Positions 32,181 through 43,086 of a stretch of 64,000 nt of DNA are shown here, piece by piece. Below the pieces are notes generated by a model. That model was not told where the DNA came from. It saw only the letters and a list, made by a program, of their open reading frames with translations, and made no database searches. Positions within the stretch are counted from its first letter, which is position 1, and each line of letters starts with the position of its first letter. Source of the stretch: Hepsetus odoe (Eukaryota > Chordata > Actinopteri > Characiformes > Hepsetidae); NCBI GenBank assembly GCA_017165825.1, contig CM029386.1, positions 3,787,729-3,851,728 on the forward strand, read 5' to 3'. The position numbers and the translations under genes are program-made.

Positions 32181-32854
32181 CTATTCTGCAGAATCCTCTG
32201 TTTTGTTTGGCAGCAGTGGCCTAGTGGTCAGGAAGTTGCCCCCGCATCGGAAGATTGTGGGTTCGATTCCCTCACCAGTAGGTTGCCCTGAGGTACCCTT
32301 GAGCAAGGTACCATCTATCTTACACAGACACACTGAGGAGTGAGTGTAATAAAGTCTAAATCCAGCACAGATCGGTTCAGTGAAAGTGGTGTTGAATGTG
32401 TATAAATGTGTGAGTGTGTGTGTATCAGAGGAGACACTGTAGAAGGACAGAGTGCCGGCGGGACAGTCCACATACACTCCTACTCTGTTAGATCTGGAGG
32501 GAGGAGGAGGGACAGCAGTACTGTTATTATTGTGATGAACAGAGAAACTGTTATTAAAGCAGATCAGTCTCCAGGAATTTTCATTCTGTCCAAAGCCAGA
32601 GTCTCCTCTCCCTCCTTTCCTCCTGATTGATTTATGAGTCACTGATACTCCAACACCATCTCCGTTCCACTGGACCTCCCAGTAACAGCGTCCACTCACA
32701 CTCTCTCTACACACAACCTGCTCCCAGTAATCAAATCTGTCTGGATGATCAGAATACGACTGTCATTCTTCCACACTCTCCACCTTCCTGTTCTCCTCAG
32801 AGAGAGAGAGGAGTGTGTGTGCTGAGTTTGGATCCAGTGTGAACTCACAGCCAT
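32181..32854 (-). pseudogene. B30.2 (PRY-SPRY) exon with nonsense codon and stop loss
   Basis: Homologous to the intact exon at 3,841-4,370: PRY features (LSLSEENRKV) near 32,780-32,810, then SGRCYWEVQW and RVGVYVDCPAGTLSFY. An in-frame TGA at 32,763-32,765 replaces the CGA (Arg) seen in the right-arm copy, a CpG-type C-to-T change. At the 3' end the expected TAG reads AAG, and the frame runs on about 46 residues through the SINE at 32,209-32,312, ending at 32,181. If the TGA is real, the PRY half would be the last part translated. Confidence 0.82.
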
Positions 32855-34274
32855 CTGCACACAAGAAGACACATTAGAGGAGAAACACACAGAGTGTGTG
32901 TGTGTGTGTGTTTGTATGTTTGTGATTATACAGTTTAATTCTTATTTACAGAATACTGGAGAAAGAATAAAACAAATACTGAAAAAAAAACACAATGTAA
33001 ATTTGTCATAATTATTGTCACCTCAGTAAAGTTTTTGGTGTAAATATAGTTTGATTCCACACATACTGAACTGGTTTTACTTTCTGAAGTGTTCAGGAAA
33101 TTTGAAACAGTTATCAATGATTTCCTGTTTCACTGGGAATAAAAAAAAAACGTGTCCCGATTCCTTCCATCCTCCATCATCATGGGAAAGAGGAAGATGA
33201 AGTGAGACTATTCTGTCAGTAGACAGAGTGAGAAGGATGGTCAGAGAAGTAAAAACAAAAGAGCTCAGTTTCAGAAGTACAGAGTTTGGAGCATCTTGGT
33301 GTCCTCATGTCTCCAAGTCCACCATTAAACGTCCCCTCCACACCAACAAACTGTTAGTTATACCAGACAGTAGACTGTCCTGTCCTTTAACCACCAGTAA
33401 GAGTGTGTGGAGTTTTCCAGACATCACTGGAAGTGTAACTGGGACAGGGTGCTGTGTTCAGACTAAACTAAAATCAGCTCTTTGACTCCAAACCCTGAAG
33501 GTGGTTTTGATGTAGAAATAAAGAAGCTGCAGATTAAAACTCCTGATACCAAGTGAAAATCCTGATATTTCTCACTGTTTCTCTGGAGACTCCTGCTGGC
33601 AGTGTGTTCACTTTGTGTCCTTTTAGTGAAACACAAAGGGTTAAACACTTCACCTGCTAATGCTTTACTTTAAATCTTTCATTTTTGGAACTTTTTGCTA
33701 AATACATTTAAATTAAGCAGCACGCAATGTTGATTTGTTAATTAGAAGTTGATGGAGAGAATATTTTACAGCTGATCTACTATAATATCGGGTTATGTGT
33801 GTGTGTGTGTGTGCGTGCGTGCGTGTGTGTGTGTGTGTGCGCGCGCGTTTTATGGCTGTGTGTAACTGAACGTGTGTGTGTGTCTTAAATAGAAGGTGTG
33901 TGTGTTTGTAAATGTGTGTGTGTGTGTGTGAACTTACATTTTTTTAGTCCTGGTCTGATTCTGATCTCGCCTCCATGTTCCACTCTAAACACACACACCC
34001 ATTGCTGAAAGTCATTGTCAAATCTGGGATCTGCATGTTGTTTTACTACAAATAAATAAAGATGTACATCCTCTCAGTGATTCCTTTATTTCTCTCTCTT
34101 TCTGATACCTGAGTGAGCAGTGTGGATCCTCCAGTCGAGCAGAGAGCAGCTTCACTCCTGACTCTCCTGGGTGGTTGTAGCTCAGATCCAGTTCTTTCAG
34201 GTGGGAGGGGTTTGAACTGAGAGCTGAATCCAGAGAAGAACAGCCTTCAGCTGTGATCATACAACCAGATAATC

Positions 34275-34308
<34 letters not shown>

Positions 34309-37300
34309 TGATGCACTTGAGGGTTAAACAGAATTAAACAGAAGCACAATAAAGCTGATAAAACAGTTTCTCGCTACTAACAAACTGAAAAACAGCACAT
34401 TAAACAGAAGGTGTTTTGTAAGAAAAGCAGATCTCAGAACAGGAAAAGTTTTCTTTTACATTTGTCAGTCTTGTTTTTGCTCATGTGATCCTTTTCAAAA
34501 TAAAACAAACTCAATTAATTAATCATTTGAATCATATCACCCATTTTGAAAATTTTGTTCACGATATAAAACAGAATTGACATTCAAACAGAAAAGCTTT
34601 CATTCTCTAAATACAACACAGATCAGCAGAAAAGTATCAGTAAATGATCTGTTTTGGGTAAAACTCTATTCCTGTTTTACAGCTCAGATATTTTTCTCAA
34701 CAACATTACTCACACAATTCAGAAGTAAAATCAAATCTGAAGATAAATCTGAGAAGCCAGTTGTTTCATAAAAAATATTTATCACATATGTTACTTGTAC
34801 TGACTGTTAAAAGGCTTATTAAAAACAGCAGTCTTCATCACTGACCCTCATCTTAAAGACCCTTAATGAGCTCAGAGAGAGGAGCAGGTAAATCTTCCTA
34901 AAAACACTAAGAAAAACGAAGGAACCAAAACTCAAAAGGAGAAAATGTGTAACAGCATGAGGAAGAACACCTAGAGGAACCAAGACTCAGATGAGAAACC
35001 CATCTTCATCTGGACTGCAGTGGACAGAGCAGTTAAAGAGACAGGAATAAAACAACATGATCAGATTTAAATGAAGTCGATTTTATCTAAAACTGATCAA
35101 CTGACCACTAATCTGTGGAAAACAGTAACAAACATTAACCAATAAATGCAAAATCTGACTCACTAGTGTTGTATGATGTCACCACCTCCCCCTCACCCAC
35201 TCAGGGTGTTAATGATCGGATGGAACAAACAGTGATATGTTTAAGTGGTTTAAATTATAATCTCAATTTATAATCTCTAAATTATAATCTTTTCCTCTAG
35301 AAATCTTCTTTTAGAAGTGACATAAATCTGACCTGAGAGTCTCCAGTTTACAGTGTGAACTCTTCAGTCCAGCAGAGAGCAGCTCCACTCCTGAATCCTG
35401 CAGGTCATTGTTACTGAGGTCCAGATCTTTCAGGGAGTTCTCCTGATTTAAAACTGATCCCAGATTTTCACACGTCTTTACCCCAAGATTACACAAAGAC
35501 AGTCTATAAAGAGAGAGCAAATATAAAACATCTAGAGAGAGATTTCTGAAAAGAAAAATAAGAAGTTTTTTATTTCATGCTGCCAGAAAACTAGAAACGA
35601 TCTTATAAGAGACAGAAAGAGCAGAAATCTGCCAACAGCTGTTAATGGGATATTTTATATCCCATTAATTCTTGTTAATTTTAATCAGCTTGATTGTGGA
35701 TGATTATGGAAATTGGATGTTAAAGCAAAAAGAAAATTTAGTCATAATTTAGTCATTTAGTCAACCTGTTTGATTTAGTCAACCTGTTTGAGCATTTTTA
35801 CTTTGTTAGTTTATTCTCTGGGCACATTAAACTATTTTAAACAGATTTATGAAGAATTACAAAATGTTCTCAACAAAAATATATTTTCTGCCTCCCTTTA
35901 AAACACAAGAATAAATATTGCAAAAATATTATCCGATTGCATTATGTGTACTAAAATCTCTCTAAATGGATTATAAAGTCTGTTGCTGTTCATGTGAATG
36001 TGTTACACACTTCCTGCTTGTGTAGTTCTGCAGTGATTGGTGAGATGAAGAGTTTGGAAACACAACACAGAAGAATAATGTACAGCCTGCAGGATTGTTG
36101 ATGGAGCTGGTAATGTTGGTCTCAGCTTATGATTGTTGGTACGTTATAGTTCTGGAGTTAAGTGTGGAGTTGAGCTACACATGTCCAACTCTCTTGGACT
36201 GACCAGCTATAAAAACATCTACTGACCTGCTGAACAGTCATTTTAATGGGACATTCTGTGTCCCTTTGTAACGCCACACTGACTCCCACACAGTTTTATC
36301 ATCACTGTTCTTTAAGGGAGTCATAGTTCTGTGAGAGGATCTCTAGAGCAGCTTCCTGCTGAGGAAGGCAGCAGTGGCAGGAAATGGACTTTGTTCTCTT
36401 TCAACACTAATCCCTCATGAAATGAGTTCCAGGCCTGAAGAAGAGCACTGTGTGTGTAAACTGTATGAAATATAACATATGCAGCACAGCTGAGACTGAG
36501 CTCTCCCAACATCATTAACTGCAGTAGTACACACTGTCCAGGGTGTTTCTCTGATTTTCACTCTGTGTGCTTTGGGATTGGCTCCACCACCACCATGACC
36601 CTCATCAGGACAAGTGGTTAATAAAATGAGAGAGAGTTTTACACACGTTAGGCTGCCAGGCTGCCAGGGTTCTGTAATGTGATCTCTAAAACATGGACAC
36701 AGTTCTGATCATTTTTATTTGAACAAATCTTCCTCCACACTACAGTTTAATGAAAAAGTAAAGCTAAGCTCAGTTTTAAACATGATTGTAGGAATATATT
36801 AATAGCAATATTGAGGATCTAACATAAGTGATTACAGAAGCTGCCTCCACATCATCATCCCAAACAACATTCTCTCCTAAAACATGACCGATAGACAGAC
36901 ACACAGTAGTTTATGATTGTGTTGAAGTAGAGAGACATTTCAGGTGTTCTGTTACACCAAATCAAAAGCATCTGTTTGTTCCAATAAGATCCTTTACAGC
37001 AGCTGCTGAGTTCTTTAGAGGAGTAAAGACAGATAATCTAACGATAAAACCTTTCCAGTTCTGAAACTCCTGCATGCCTTTGTTGTGTTTTTATGACAAT
37101 GTTGTAGGAAACGGATTGCATTTGGTCACTGAATTTTACAACATCTAGTTTTAACATCTGCCTAAATTATAGACCAACTTAAATAAAGCCTGATTATGTT
37201 AGTAACACAGATTACTGTGACTTTTATCCTTTCAGGAATGAACACACAGAATCCTCACCTGAGAATCTCCAGTTTACAGTGTGAACTCTTCAGTCCAGCA

Positions 37301-38551
37301 GAGAGCAGCTCCACTCCTGAATCCTGTAGGTCAGTGTTACTGAGGTCCAGATCTTTCAGGGAGTTTTCCTGATTTAAAACTGATCCCAGACCTTCACATG
37401 TCTTTACCCCAAGATTACAGCCAGACAGTCTTTAAGAGAGAACACATATGAAACATCTAGAGAAAGATTTCTGAAAAGATTTTTATTTAAAAAGGTATTT
37501 ATATTATGCTGATAGAAAACACAACTTCAGCTTTCAGTTTTTCGTTATTGGTGGAGAGATGTTAAAGGCGGAGAAACAGAAGGTATGAATTTTGGCAGGA
37601 GATGAAATATTGGTGGGAAACCATAAATGGGTTGGATTAATGTAAATTTCAAAGAAGGAGAAAAATGTTTGAATTGTTTTTAAATTCCAAGGTTGGGATG
37701 AGCAAATTGGAGCTGGTCCTACTGATTAAAGTGGTTTTGGTGTGTTTCTTTTGACAACAGTTTTACACTTCATACTTTACTTTTAAATATTTCATTTTTG
37801 GCACATCTGCTTATTTACTGATAGACACATTAAGATAAAACAACTGACAATTCTGATTGGATAATCTTGTCATTTGAATGCATTATATCCCATTAATTCT
37901 TGTTATTTTAAAATCAGCTTGATTGGGCATGAATTTGAATGTTAAAGCAAAGTGAAAGGTTTAACCAGAAGAAAATGTAGTCTAAAAAGAGTTAAACCTG
38001 TTTGAGCTTCACCATTTTTAACTTTGTGAGTTAAAGGTGTGATAATGATCATGCTTATGCCCTACAAGTTGGTTTTGAGATGGAGAAGAAATAAGAATTC
38101 TTAGCCTAGAATTCTTAGTCTAGGCTAGAGAGAGTTAGATAAAGTGATAGAGTATGCACCCAGGGAAGAGAGAGTGGTGATTGGTGCAGAATTTAATAGA
38201 CATGTTGGTGAAGGGAACAGAGGTGATTAAGAGGTGATGGGTAGGTATCATCTAACATCTAGATTTAACTTTAAATTTAGATCTGCCTAAATTATAGACC
38301 AACTTAAATAAGGCCTGAGTATGTTAGTAACACAGATTGTGACTTTTATCCTTTAAGGAAAGAACACACAGAATCCTCACCTGAGAGTCTCCAGTTTACA
38401 GCATGAACTCTTCAGTCCAGCAGAGAGCAGCTCCACTCTTGAACCCTGCAGATCAGTGTTACTGAGGTCCAGATCTTTCAGAGAGTTTTCCAGATTTAAA
38501 ACTGATCCCAGACCTCCATACGTCTTTACCCCAAGATTACAGCCAGACAGT
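32181..38551 (-). CDS. NLRC3-like receptor, 3' half (four LRR exons, linker, B30.2), minus strand
   Basis: Minus-strand exons in order are LRR 38,381-38,551, LRR 37,259-37,429, LRR 35,333-35,503, LRR 34,109-34,273, linker 33,938-33,984, and B30.2 from 32,854. All have GT-AG borders. Each LRR exon enters with one base completing a phase-2 codon and leaves in phase 2, so they can be joined in any number. The linker (VEHGGEIRIRPGLKK) joins the last LRR and the B30.2 exon in frame. No NACHT exon lies upstream on this strand; the sequence there runs into an N gap and repeats. The phases would fit the NACHT exon that ends at 20,359 on the other strand. One nonsense codon in the B30.2 exon and loss of the usual stop suggest that this copy is damaged. 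Confidence 0.85.
32209..32312 (+). mobile_element. tRNA-derived SINE fragment abutting the B30.2 stop
   Basis: Head of the type A SINE: A-box 'tggcctagtggtcagg' and B-box 'gggttcgattccc', then 'cccttgagcaaggtacca', cut off at the B30.2 exon end. It lies antisense to the exon. The right arm has the same junction at about 52,943-53,054, so the insertion predates the duplication. Confidence 0.8.
33000..33937. other. NLR intron between linker and B30.2 exons
   Basis: Includes the conserved block at about 33,180-33,480 that also appears at 1-280 and 51,790-52,080, and a (TG)n/(GC)n tract at 33,798-33,848. No coding sequence is seen. Confidence 0.6.
33798..33848. repeat. (TG)n / (GC)n microsatellite
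   Basis: Alternating purine-pyrimidine run changing from TG to GC, a Z-DNA-prone composition. The right arm has the reverse counterpart at about 51,450-51,490. Confidence 0.9.
33938..33984 (-). CDS. NLR linker exon between LRRs and B30.2
   Basis: Minus strand, acceptor 'gtgtgtttag' and donor 'aaaaaat|gtaagt'. It encodes VEHGGEIRIRPGLKK. With the split codons at each side it gives R-VEHGGEIRIRPGLKK-Y, the standard bridge to a B30.2 domain in fish NLRs. Too short to be found as an open frame. Confidence 0.82.
34109..34273 (-). CDS. NLR LRR exon (last repeat)
   Basis: 55-codon exon reading LSGCMITAEGCSSLDSALSS, then HLKELDLSYNHPGESGVKLL, a ribonuclease-inhibitor-type LRR. Its acceptor follows a (CT)n tract (the GA run at 34,274-34,306). 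The right-arm counterpart at 51,045-51,203 is degenerate. Confidence 0.88.
34274..34306. repeat. (GA)n microsatellite forming a splice polypyrimidine tract
   Basis: On the minus strand this is a pure (CT)n run directly before the 'ccag' acceptor of the LRR exon at 34,273, so it serves as the pyrimidine tract. The right arm shows the CT run at 51,014-51,040. Confidence 0.85.
34307..35332. other. NLR intron between LRR exons
   Basis: No gene is seen. The sequence is strongly conserved in the right arm (about 50,000-51,013). Confidence 0.6.
35333..35503 (-). CDS. NLR LRR exon
   Basis: 57-codon LRR exon reading LSLCNLGVKTCENLGSVL, then SLKDLDLSNNDLQDSGVELL. Acceptor 'tctttatag', donor 'ctcag|gtcag'. 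It is intact, and its right-arm counterpart (49,816-49,986) is also intact. Confidence 0.92.
35504..37258. other. NLR intron with a SINE tail relic
   Basis: Positions about 36,535-36,640 carry a SINE tail ('gtccagggtgtttctctg', 'aggacaagtggttaataaa') like that at 16,440-16,540. No gene is seen. The counterpart is at about 48,093-49,815. Confidence 0.55.
37259..37429 (-). CDS. NLR LRR exon
   Basis: 57-codon LRR exon reading LSGCNLGVKTCEGLGSVL, then SLKDLDLSNTDLQDSGVELL. GT-AG borders and frame are intact. It differs from the exon at 38,381 by few residues, and about 100 bp of flanking intron is also shared, so the two arose by a recent local duplication. Confidence 0.92.
38090..38262 (+). mobile_element. 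RTE-like LINE endonuclease scrap
   Basis: Contains 'gagagagtggtgattggtgc' and 'aatttaatagacatgttggt', which match the GERVVIGAEFNGHVGEG coding block of the LINE at 41,725-42,138. It lies in the intron between LRR exons and has a right-arm copy at about 47,090-47,260. Confidence 0.75.
38381..38551 (-). CDS. NLR LRR exon (first of the minus-strand set)
   Basis: 57-codon LRR exon reading LSGCNLGVKTYGGLGSVL, then SLKDLDLSNTDLQGSRVELL. Intact frame and GT-AG borders. It lies just inside the spacer, beyond the inner edge of the inverted duplication, so it has no right-arm copy. In phase it could directly follow the NACHT exon ending at 20,359. Confidence 0.9.
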
Positions 38552-38800
38552 CTTTAAAGAGAGAGTAAGTATAAAATATTTTTAGATTATCTATAAAAAA
38601 GATTTCTGAAAAGAATTAGAAGAAGGTATTTATATTAAGCTGATAGAAATCACAACTACTAACAATCTTGTAAGAGACAGAAAGAGCATTTAGTAAATAT
38701 ATCTTTGCTTTTATACATTTTTTACATTTTTAATTGAAAACTAAAAGGAAGAAAGCCTTGGAATACTGGTAGCAGATCAGGCAGGAATTAATCAGTAACA

Positions 38801-39300
38801 NNNNNNNNNNNNNNNNNNNNNNNNNNNNNNNNNNNNNNNNNNNNNNNNNNNNNNNNNNNNNNNNNNNNNNNNNNNNNNNNNNNNNNNNNNNNNNNNNNNN
38901 NNNNNNNNNNNNNNNNNNNNNNNNNNNNNNNNNNNNNNNNNNNNNNNNNNNNNNNNNNNNNNNNNNNNNNNNNNNNNNNNNNNNNNNNNNNNNNNNNNNN
39001 NNNNNNNNNNNNNNNNNNNNNNNNNNNNNNNNNNNNNNNNNNNNNNNNNNNNNNNNNNNNNNNNNNNNNNNNNNNNNNNNNNNNNNNNNNNNNNNNNNNN
39101 NNNNNNNNNNNNNNNNNNNNNNNNNNNNNNNNNNNNNNNNNNNNNNNNNNNNNNNNNNNNNNNNNNNNNNNNNNNNNNNNNNNNNNNNNNNNNNNNNNNN
39201 NNNNNNNNNNNNNNNNNNNNNNNNNNNNNNNNNNNNNNNNNNNNNNNNNNNNNNNNNNNNNNNNNNNNNNNNNNNNNNNNNNNNNNNNNNNNNNNNNNNN
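38801..39300. other. Assembly gap (500 N)
   Basis: Exactly 500 unknown bases, a conventional placeholder for a gap of unknown size. Contig order and orientation across it are inferred by the assembler, not read. It is located between the LRR exon at 38,381 and the spacer repeats. Confidence 0.99.
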
Positions 39301-39859
39301 GTGGTGATAATTACGAGTGCTCGTGAAAGCCCGGTCAGTACTCCGGGACGGGGACCTCTCCCCTGGCCTGGGTAACGTGGTGGGCGTGACACATTTGTAA
39401 CAGTTTAAAGATTAACAAAAGGTAATAATTAACTTAACCCTTATTTTCCTTATTTTAACATGACCATTGCCAGTTATCCACCCAAATGTCCTACTTTTAC
39501 ACCTTCATAGATAAATATGAACAATAATTCTCAGCTAATATTTTAATGAAGTGCTTTTGTAGAGAATAACAGATTCCAGTAGATTGTCTATAATACAGGA
39601 TTTACAAATGAACATTTTTGAACAGCCAAGTGAGGAAGAGAGGAAAATAATCAAGGCACAAAGAGATCAAAGTTTGTGAGTTTGTTCAGCACGTCTTTAG
39701 TTGAATTTGGTCGATTTTGAAGTTAGAAATAAGATTATTAGTTTAATCTTGTGAGAAAGCAGTAACACCAGGGTGTTTTTGTGTTGTTTTTTAAGGTCTG
39801 TGGTTTGAAGCTGCAGATGGTTTCACAGATCAGCTGGCAGATGTGGGATGGAATCATCT
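39301..39859. other. No gene seen
   Basis: The first ~100 bp after the gap are GC-rich ('ccgggacggggacctctc') and unlike the AT-rich rest; they may be the edge of another retroelement. Nothing else is recognised. Confidence 0.4.
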
Positions 39860-42605
39860 TCTTTTTCTTTCGGCTGCTCCCGATTAGGGGTCGCCACAGC
39901 GGCTCAACTGTCTCTATTTCTTCCAGCCCTCTGCATCTTCCTCCTTCAAACCAACCACCTACATGTCCTCTCTCATCAAGTCCATAAACCTCCTCTTTGA
40001 TCTTCCTCTTCTCCTCTTTCCTGGCAGCTCCATCTTCAACATCCTCCTTCCAATATAATCCTCGTCTCTCCTCTGGACATGTCCAAACCAACGCAACCTT
40101 GCTTCTCTAACTTTGTCTCCAAGACGTCTAACCTGAGCTGTCCCTCTAATTTACTCATTTCTAATCCTGTACATCCTCATCACACCCAACGAACATCTCA
40201 GCATCTTTAACTCTGACACCTCCAGCTCCGCCTCCTGTCTTGCATCACCATCTCCAACACATACAACATTGCTGGTCTCACTACCAACCTGTAAACCTTC
40301 CCTTTTACTCTTCCTGGTATCCGTCTGTCACAAATCACTCCTGTCACTCTTCTCCACCTATTCCAACCTGCCTGCACTCTCTTCGTCTCCTCTCTTCCAC
40401 ACTCACCATTACTCAGAATTGTTGATTCCAAGTATTTAAACTCTTCCACCTTTGTCACCTATACTCCCTCCGTCCTCACCACTCCACTGTCCTCACTTTT
40501 GTTCACACTATTCTGTCACTTTCTGGTATTCTGTCACTTTCATTCCTCTCCTCTCTAGAGTAGATCTCCATCTCTCCAGGTTCTCCTCAAGCTGCTCCCT
40601 ACTCTCACTACAGATCACAATATCATCAGCAAACATCATCATCCATGAAGACTCCTGCCTAACCTTGTCCGTCAATCTGTCCATTACTATTGCAAACAAG
40701 AATGGGCTCAGCACTGATTCTGATCCAACATCTACCTTAAATATATCTGTCACTCCCACTGCAGATCTCACCACTGTCACACTGCCCTCATGCATTTCCT
40801 GAACTACTCTCACATACTTCTATTTAACATCTGACTTCTTCATACAAAACCACAACTCCTCTCTAGGCACTCTGTCATATGTCAGTTGTCAGAAACTCAA
40901 CTGCCATCTCCACTAAACACCTCCATGCTTCCACTGGTATGTCATCTGGACCAACAGCCATTCCATTCTTCATCCTCTTCATCGCTGCCTTTACTTCCAT
41001 CATGCTTATTTGCTGCACTTCCTGGTTCACTATCCTTATATCATCCATTCTTCTCTCTTTCTCATTCTCTTCATTCATCAACCCCTCAAAGTACAATGGT
41101 GCCTTGATTTACAAGTTTAATTCGTTCTGTGACAGAGCTCATAACTCAAATTACTCATATGTCAAATAAATTTTCCCCATTGAAATGAACTGAAATGCCA
41201 TTAATCCGTACCAGACCCCCCAAAAAAGCACTGCATTTTTTGTTACATGTATTTAAATAAGAAAAACATGCTTATAAATAACAAATATTGTATAAAAACA
41301 CAATACAATAAAATGTACTGCAATAAACTGGTTGTATTAAGCATAATGCACAGCAGTCTTAGAGATCTGACAAATTGAAGATGCTGAGGAAGGTGGGGGA
41401 GAAAGACTGAACTGAATAACTTTTTTTTTTTACCCGTTTCACCCGTGTCCAGTGTGGTCTGATGGCCGAGAGACGGCTCGTATCTCGAAAAGCTCGTTAG
41501 TTGGGATACTTGTAAGTCAAGGTACCACTGTACTCCCTCCATCTACTCAACATGCTCTGTTCACCTGTGAGTACATTTCCATTTCTATCCTTTATGTTAT
41601 ACCTTTTACCACCATCCTGTGCTGTTTAGCTACACTCTCCCGTCACTACTTTACAGTCTCCAATCGCTTTCAGACTGACCCTATATATAATCCACCTGTG
41701 AGCATCTTCCTCCACTCTTAAACATCACCCTGTGCTCCTCCCTCTTCTTAAAATAACTACAGACATTTCCATCCTTTTTTTCGCAAAATCTGCAACCATC
41801 TGACCTTCAGCATTCCTCTCCTTGATACCATACCTACCCATCACCTCCTCATCACCTACGTTCCCTTCACCAACATGTCCATTAAACTCTGCACCAATCA
41901 CCACTCTCTCTCCCCTGGGTACACTCTCTATCACTTCAGCTAACTCACTCCACAATTCTTCTTTCTCTTCTATCTCACATCCAACTTGTGGGACATAAGC
42001 ACTAACAACATTCATCATCACACCTTCAACTTCCAGCTTCAAACTCATCACCCTCCCTGACACCCTCTTCACTTCCAAAACACTCTCCACATACTCTTCC
42101 TTCAGGATAACACCTCCCTCATTCCTTCTTCCATCCACACCATGGTAGAACAGTTTAAACCCTCCTCCAATACACCTGGTCTTACTACCCTTCCATCTAG
42201 TCTCTCACACACAGAATATCAACCTTCCTTCTCTCATCATATCAGCTCATTCGCTACCTTTACCAGGCATGCTACCCACATTCAAAGTTCCTACGTTCTC
42301 TTCCACTCTCCTCCACTTCTTTCTCTCCTCCTCCCTCTGGACATGCCTTCCTCCTCTTCCTCTTCCTCTCTTTTGGCCAACAGTAGTCCAGTGTCCACCA
42401 GCAACCTGTAGTCTAACAGCACTGGTGGTAGTCGCTGTAAACCCGGGCCTCTACTGATGCAGTATGGAAGTCTGTTTCATTGTCCACATGTTGATTTGGC
42501 AAAAGTTTTACACGGGATGCCTTCCTGACGTGACCCTCCCCATTTATCCGGTTCTGGATCCGGCACAAAGAAATACACTAGCTTATGCATCCCTAGTTGC
42601 TGGGT
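39860..42605 (-). mobile_element. RTE-like LINE, degenerate, with nested MITE
   Basis: Minus-strand order is: APE endonuclease piece VVSAYVPQVGCEIEEKEELW and then RVVIGAEFNGHVGEGN (41,725-42,138); RT fingers MKRMKNGMAVGPDDIPVEAW (40,875-41,096); RT catalytic FADDIVICSESREQLEENL (40,508-40,813); C-terminal VEEFKYLESTILSNGECG (40,207-40,458). The 3' end is at 'ttaggggtcgccacagcgg' near 39,893. The 5' end near 42,605 matches that of the copy at 309-3,655. Frameshifts throughout; the MITE at 41,094 separates the endonuclease from RT. Confidence 0.82.
41094..41530. mobile_element. Mariner-type MITE with terminal inverted repeats
   Basis: About 437 bp between TA dinucleotides (41,092-41,093 and 41,531-41,532). 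The left end 'caatggtgccttgattta' and the reverse complement of the right end 'cagtggtaccttgactta' form imperfect terminal inverted repeats. It has no coding capacity. It interrupts the RTE-like LINE, so it is younger than that insertion. Confidence 0.8.
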
Positions 42606-42829
42606 TCTAAATATTTCACATATAATAATCAAAATTAGCTCAGAAAAAAATAAAGAATAAAAGATCTCATAACAATATTACAGTAGTTTTTGTATGGATC
42701 CCTCACACTTGGGACAGACAGTTAAAGGTTCTTTTTAAGTTTCTTTTTCATGATAATTGATGAATATTTGCAGTTTTGTGATGAAGTGATTGTAAACTGG
42801 AAACTGGTAGAGAAATAATTGAAAAGTAA

Positions 42830-43086
42830 AAAGTGAAAGTGACAACCCTTGTCATTGCGAGGTCACAGCACAGCAAGCGTGAACCACAACGAAATTGGAC
42901 CTCTGCTTATAACCCATGCACACAAACACCGTGCAGCAGTGGGCAGCTATTGAAAGCGCCCGGGGAGCAGTGACAGGGACAGTACCTTGCTCAGGGGTAC
43001 CTCAGGGCAACCTTCTTGTGAGGGAATCGAACCCACAATCTTCCGATGCAGGGCCAACTTCCAAACCACTAGGCCACCGCTGCCCC
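42830..43086 (-). mobile_element. tRNA-derived SINE, full length (type A)
   Basis: Minus-strand copy with 3' end 'gtgacaacccttgtcattgc' at the left and A/B boxes at the right ('gaatcgaacccac' near 43,025). Similar in length to the copy at 28,302. Confidence 0.85.

Larger units (their letters stand above)
21052..38333. repeat. Left arm of a ~17-kb inverted duplication
   Basis: The reverse complement of this block matches 47,013-63,828. Colinear anchors (left/right) include: Tc1 edge 21,052/63,828; tRNA-Leu 23,942/60,978; Rex3 edges 24,419/60,490 and 27,608/57,470; solo LTR 29,731/55,642; B30.2 exon 32,854/52,415; LRR exons 35,503/49,816 and 37,429/47,924; inner edge 38,333/47,013. Paired coordinates sum to 84,880-85,373, so order is fully preserved with only small net indels. 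Confidence 0.93.

Noticed and set aside
38730..39392. Long minus-strand open frame across the gap
   Set aside because: It is open only because it translates 500 Ns; neither flank resembles a protein.
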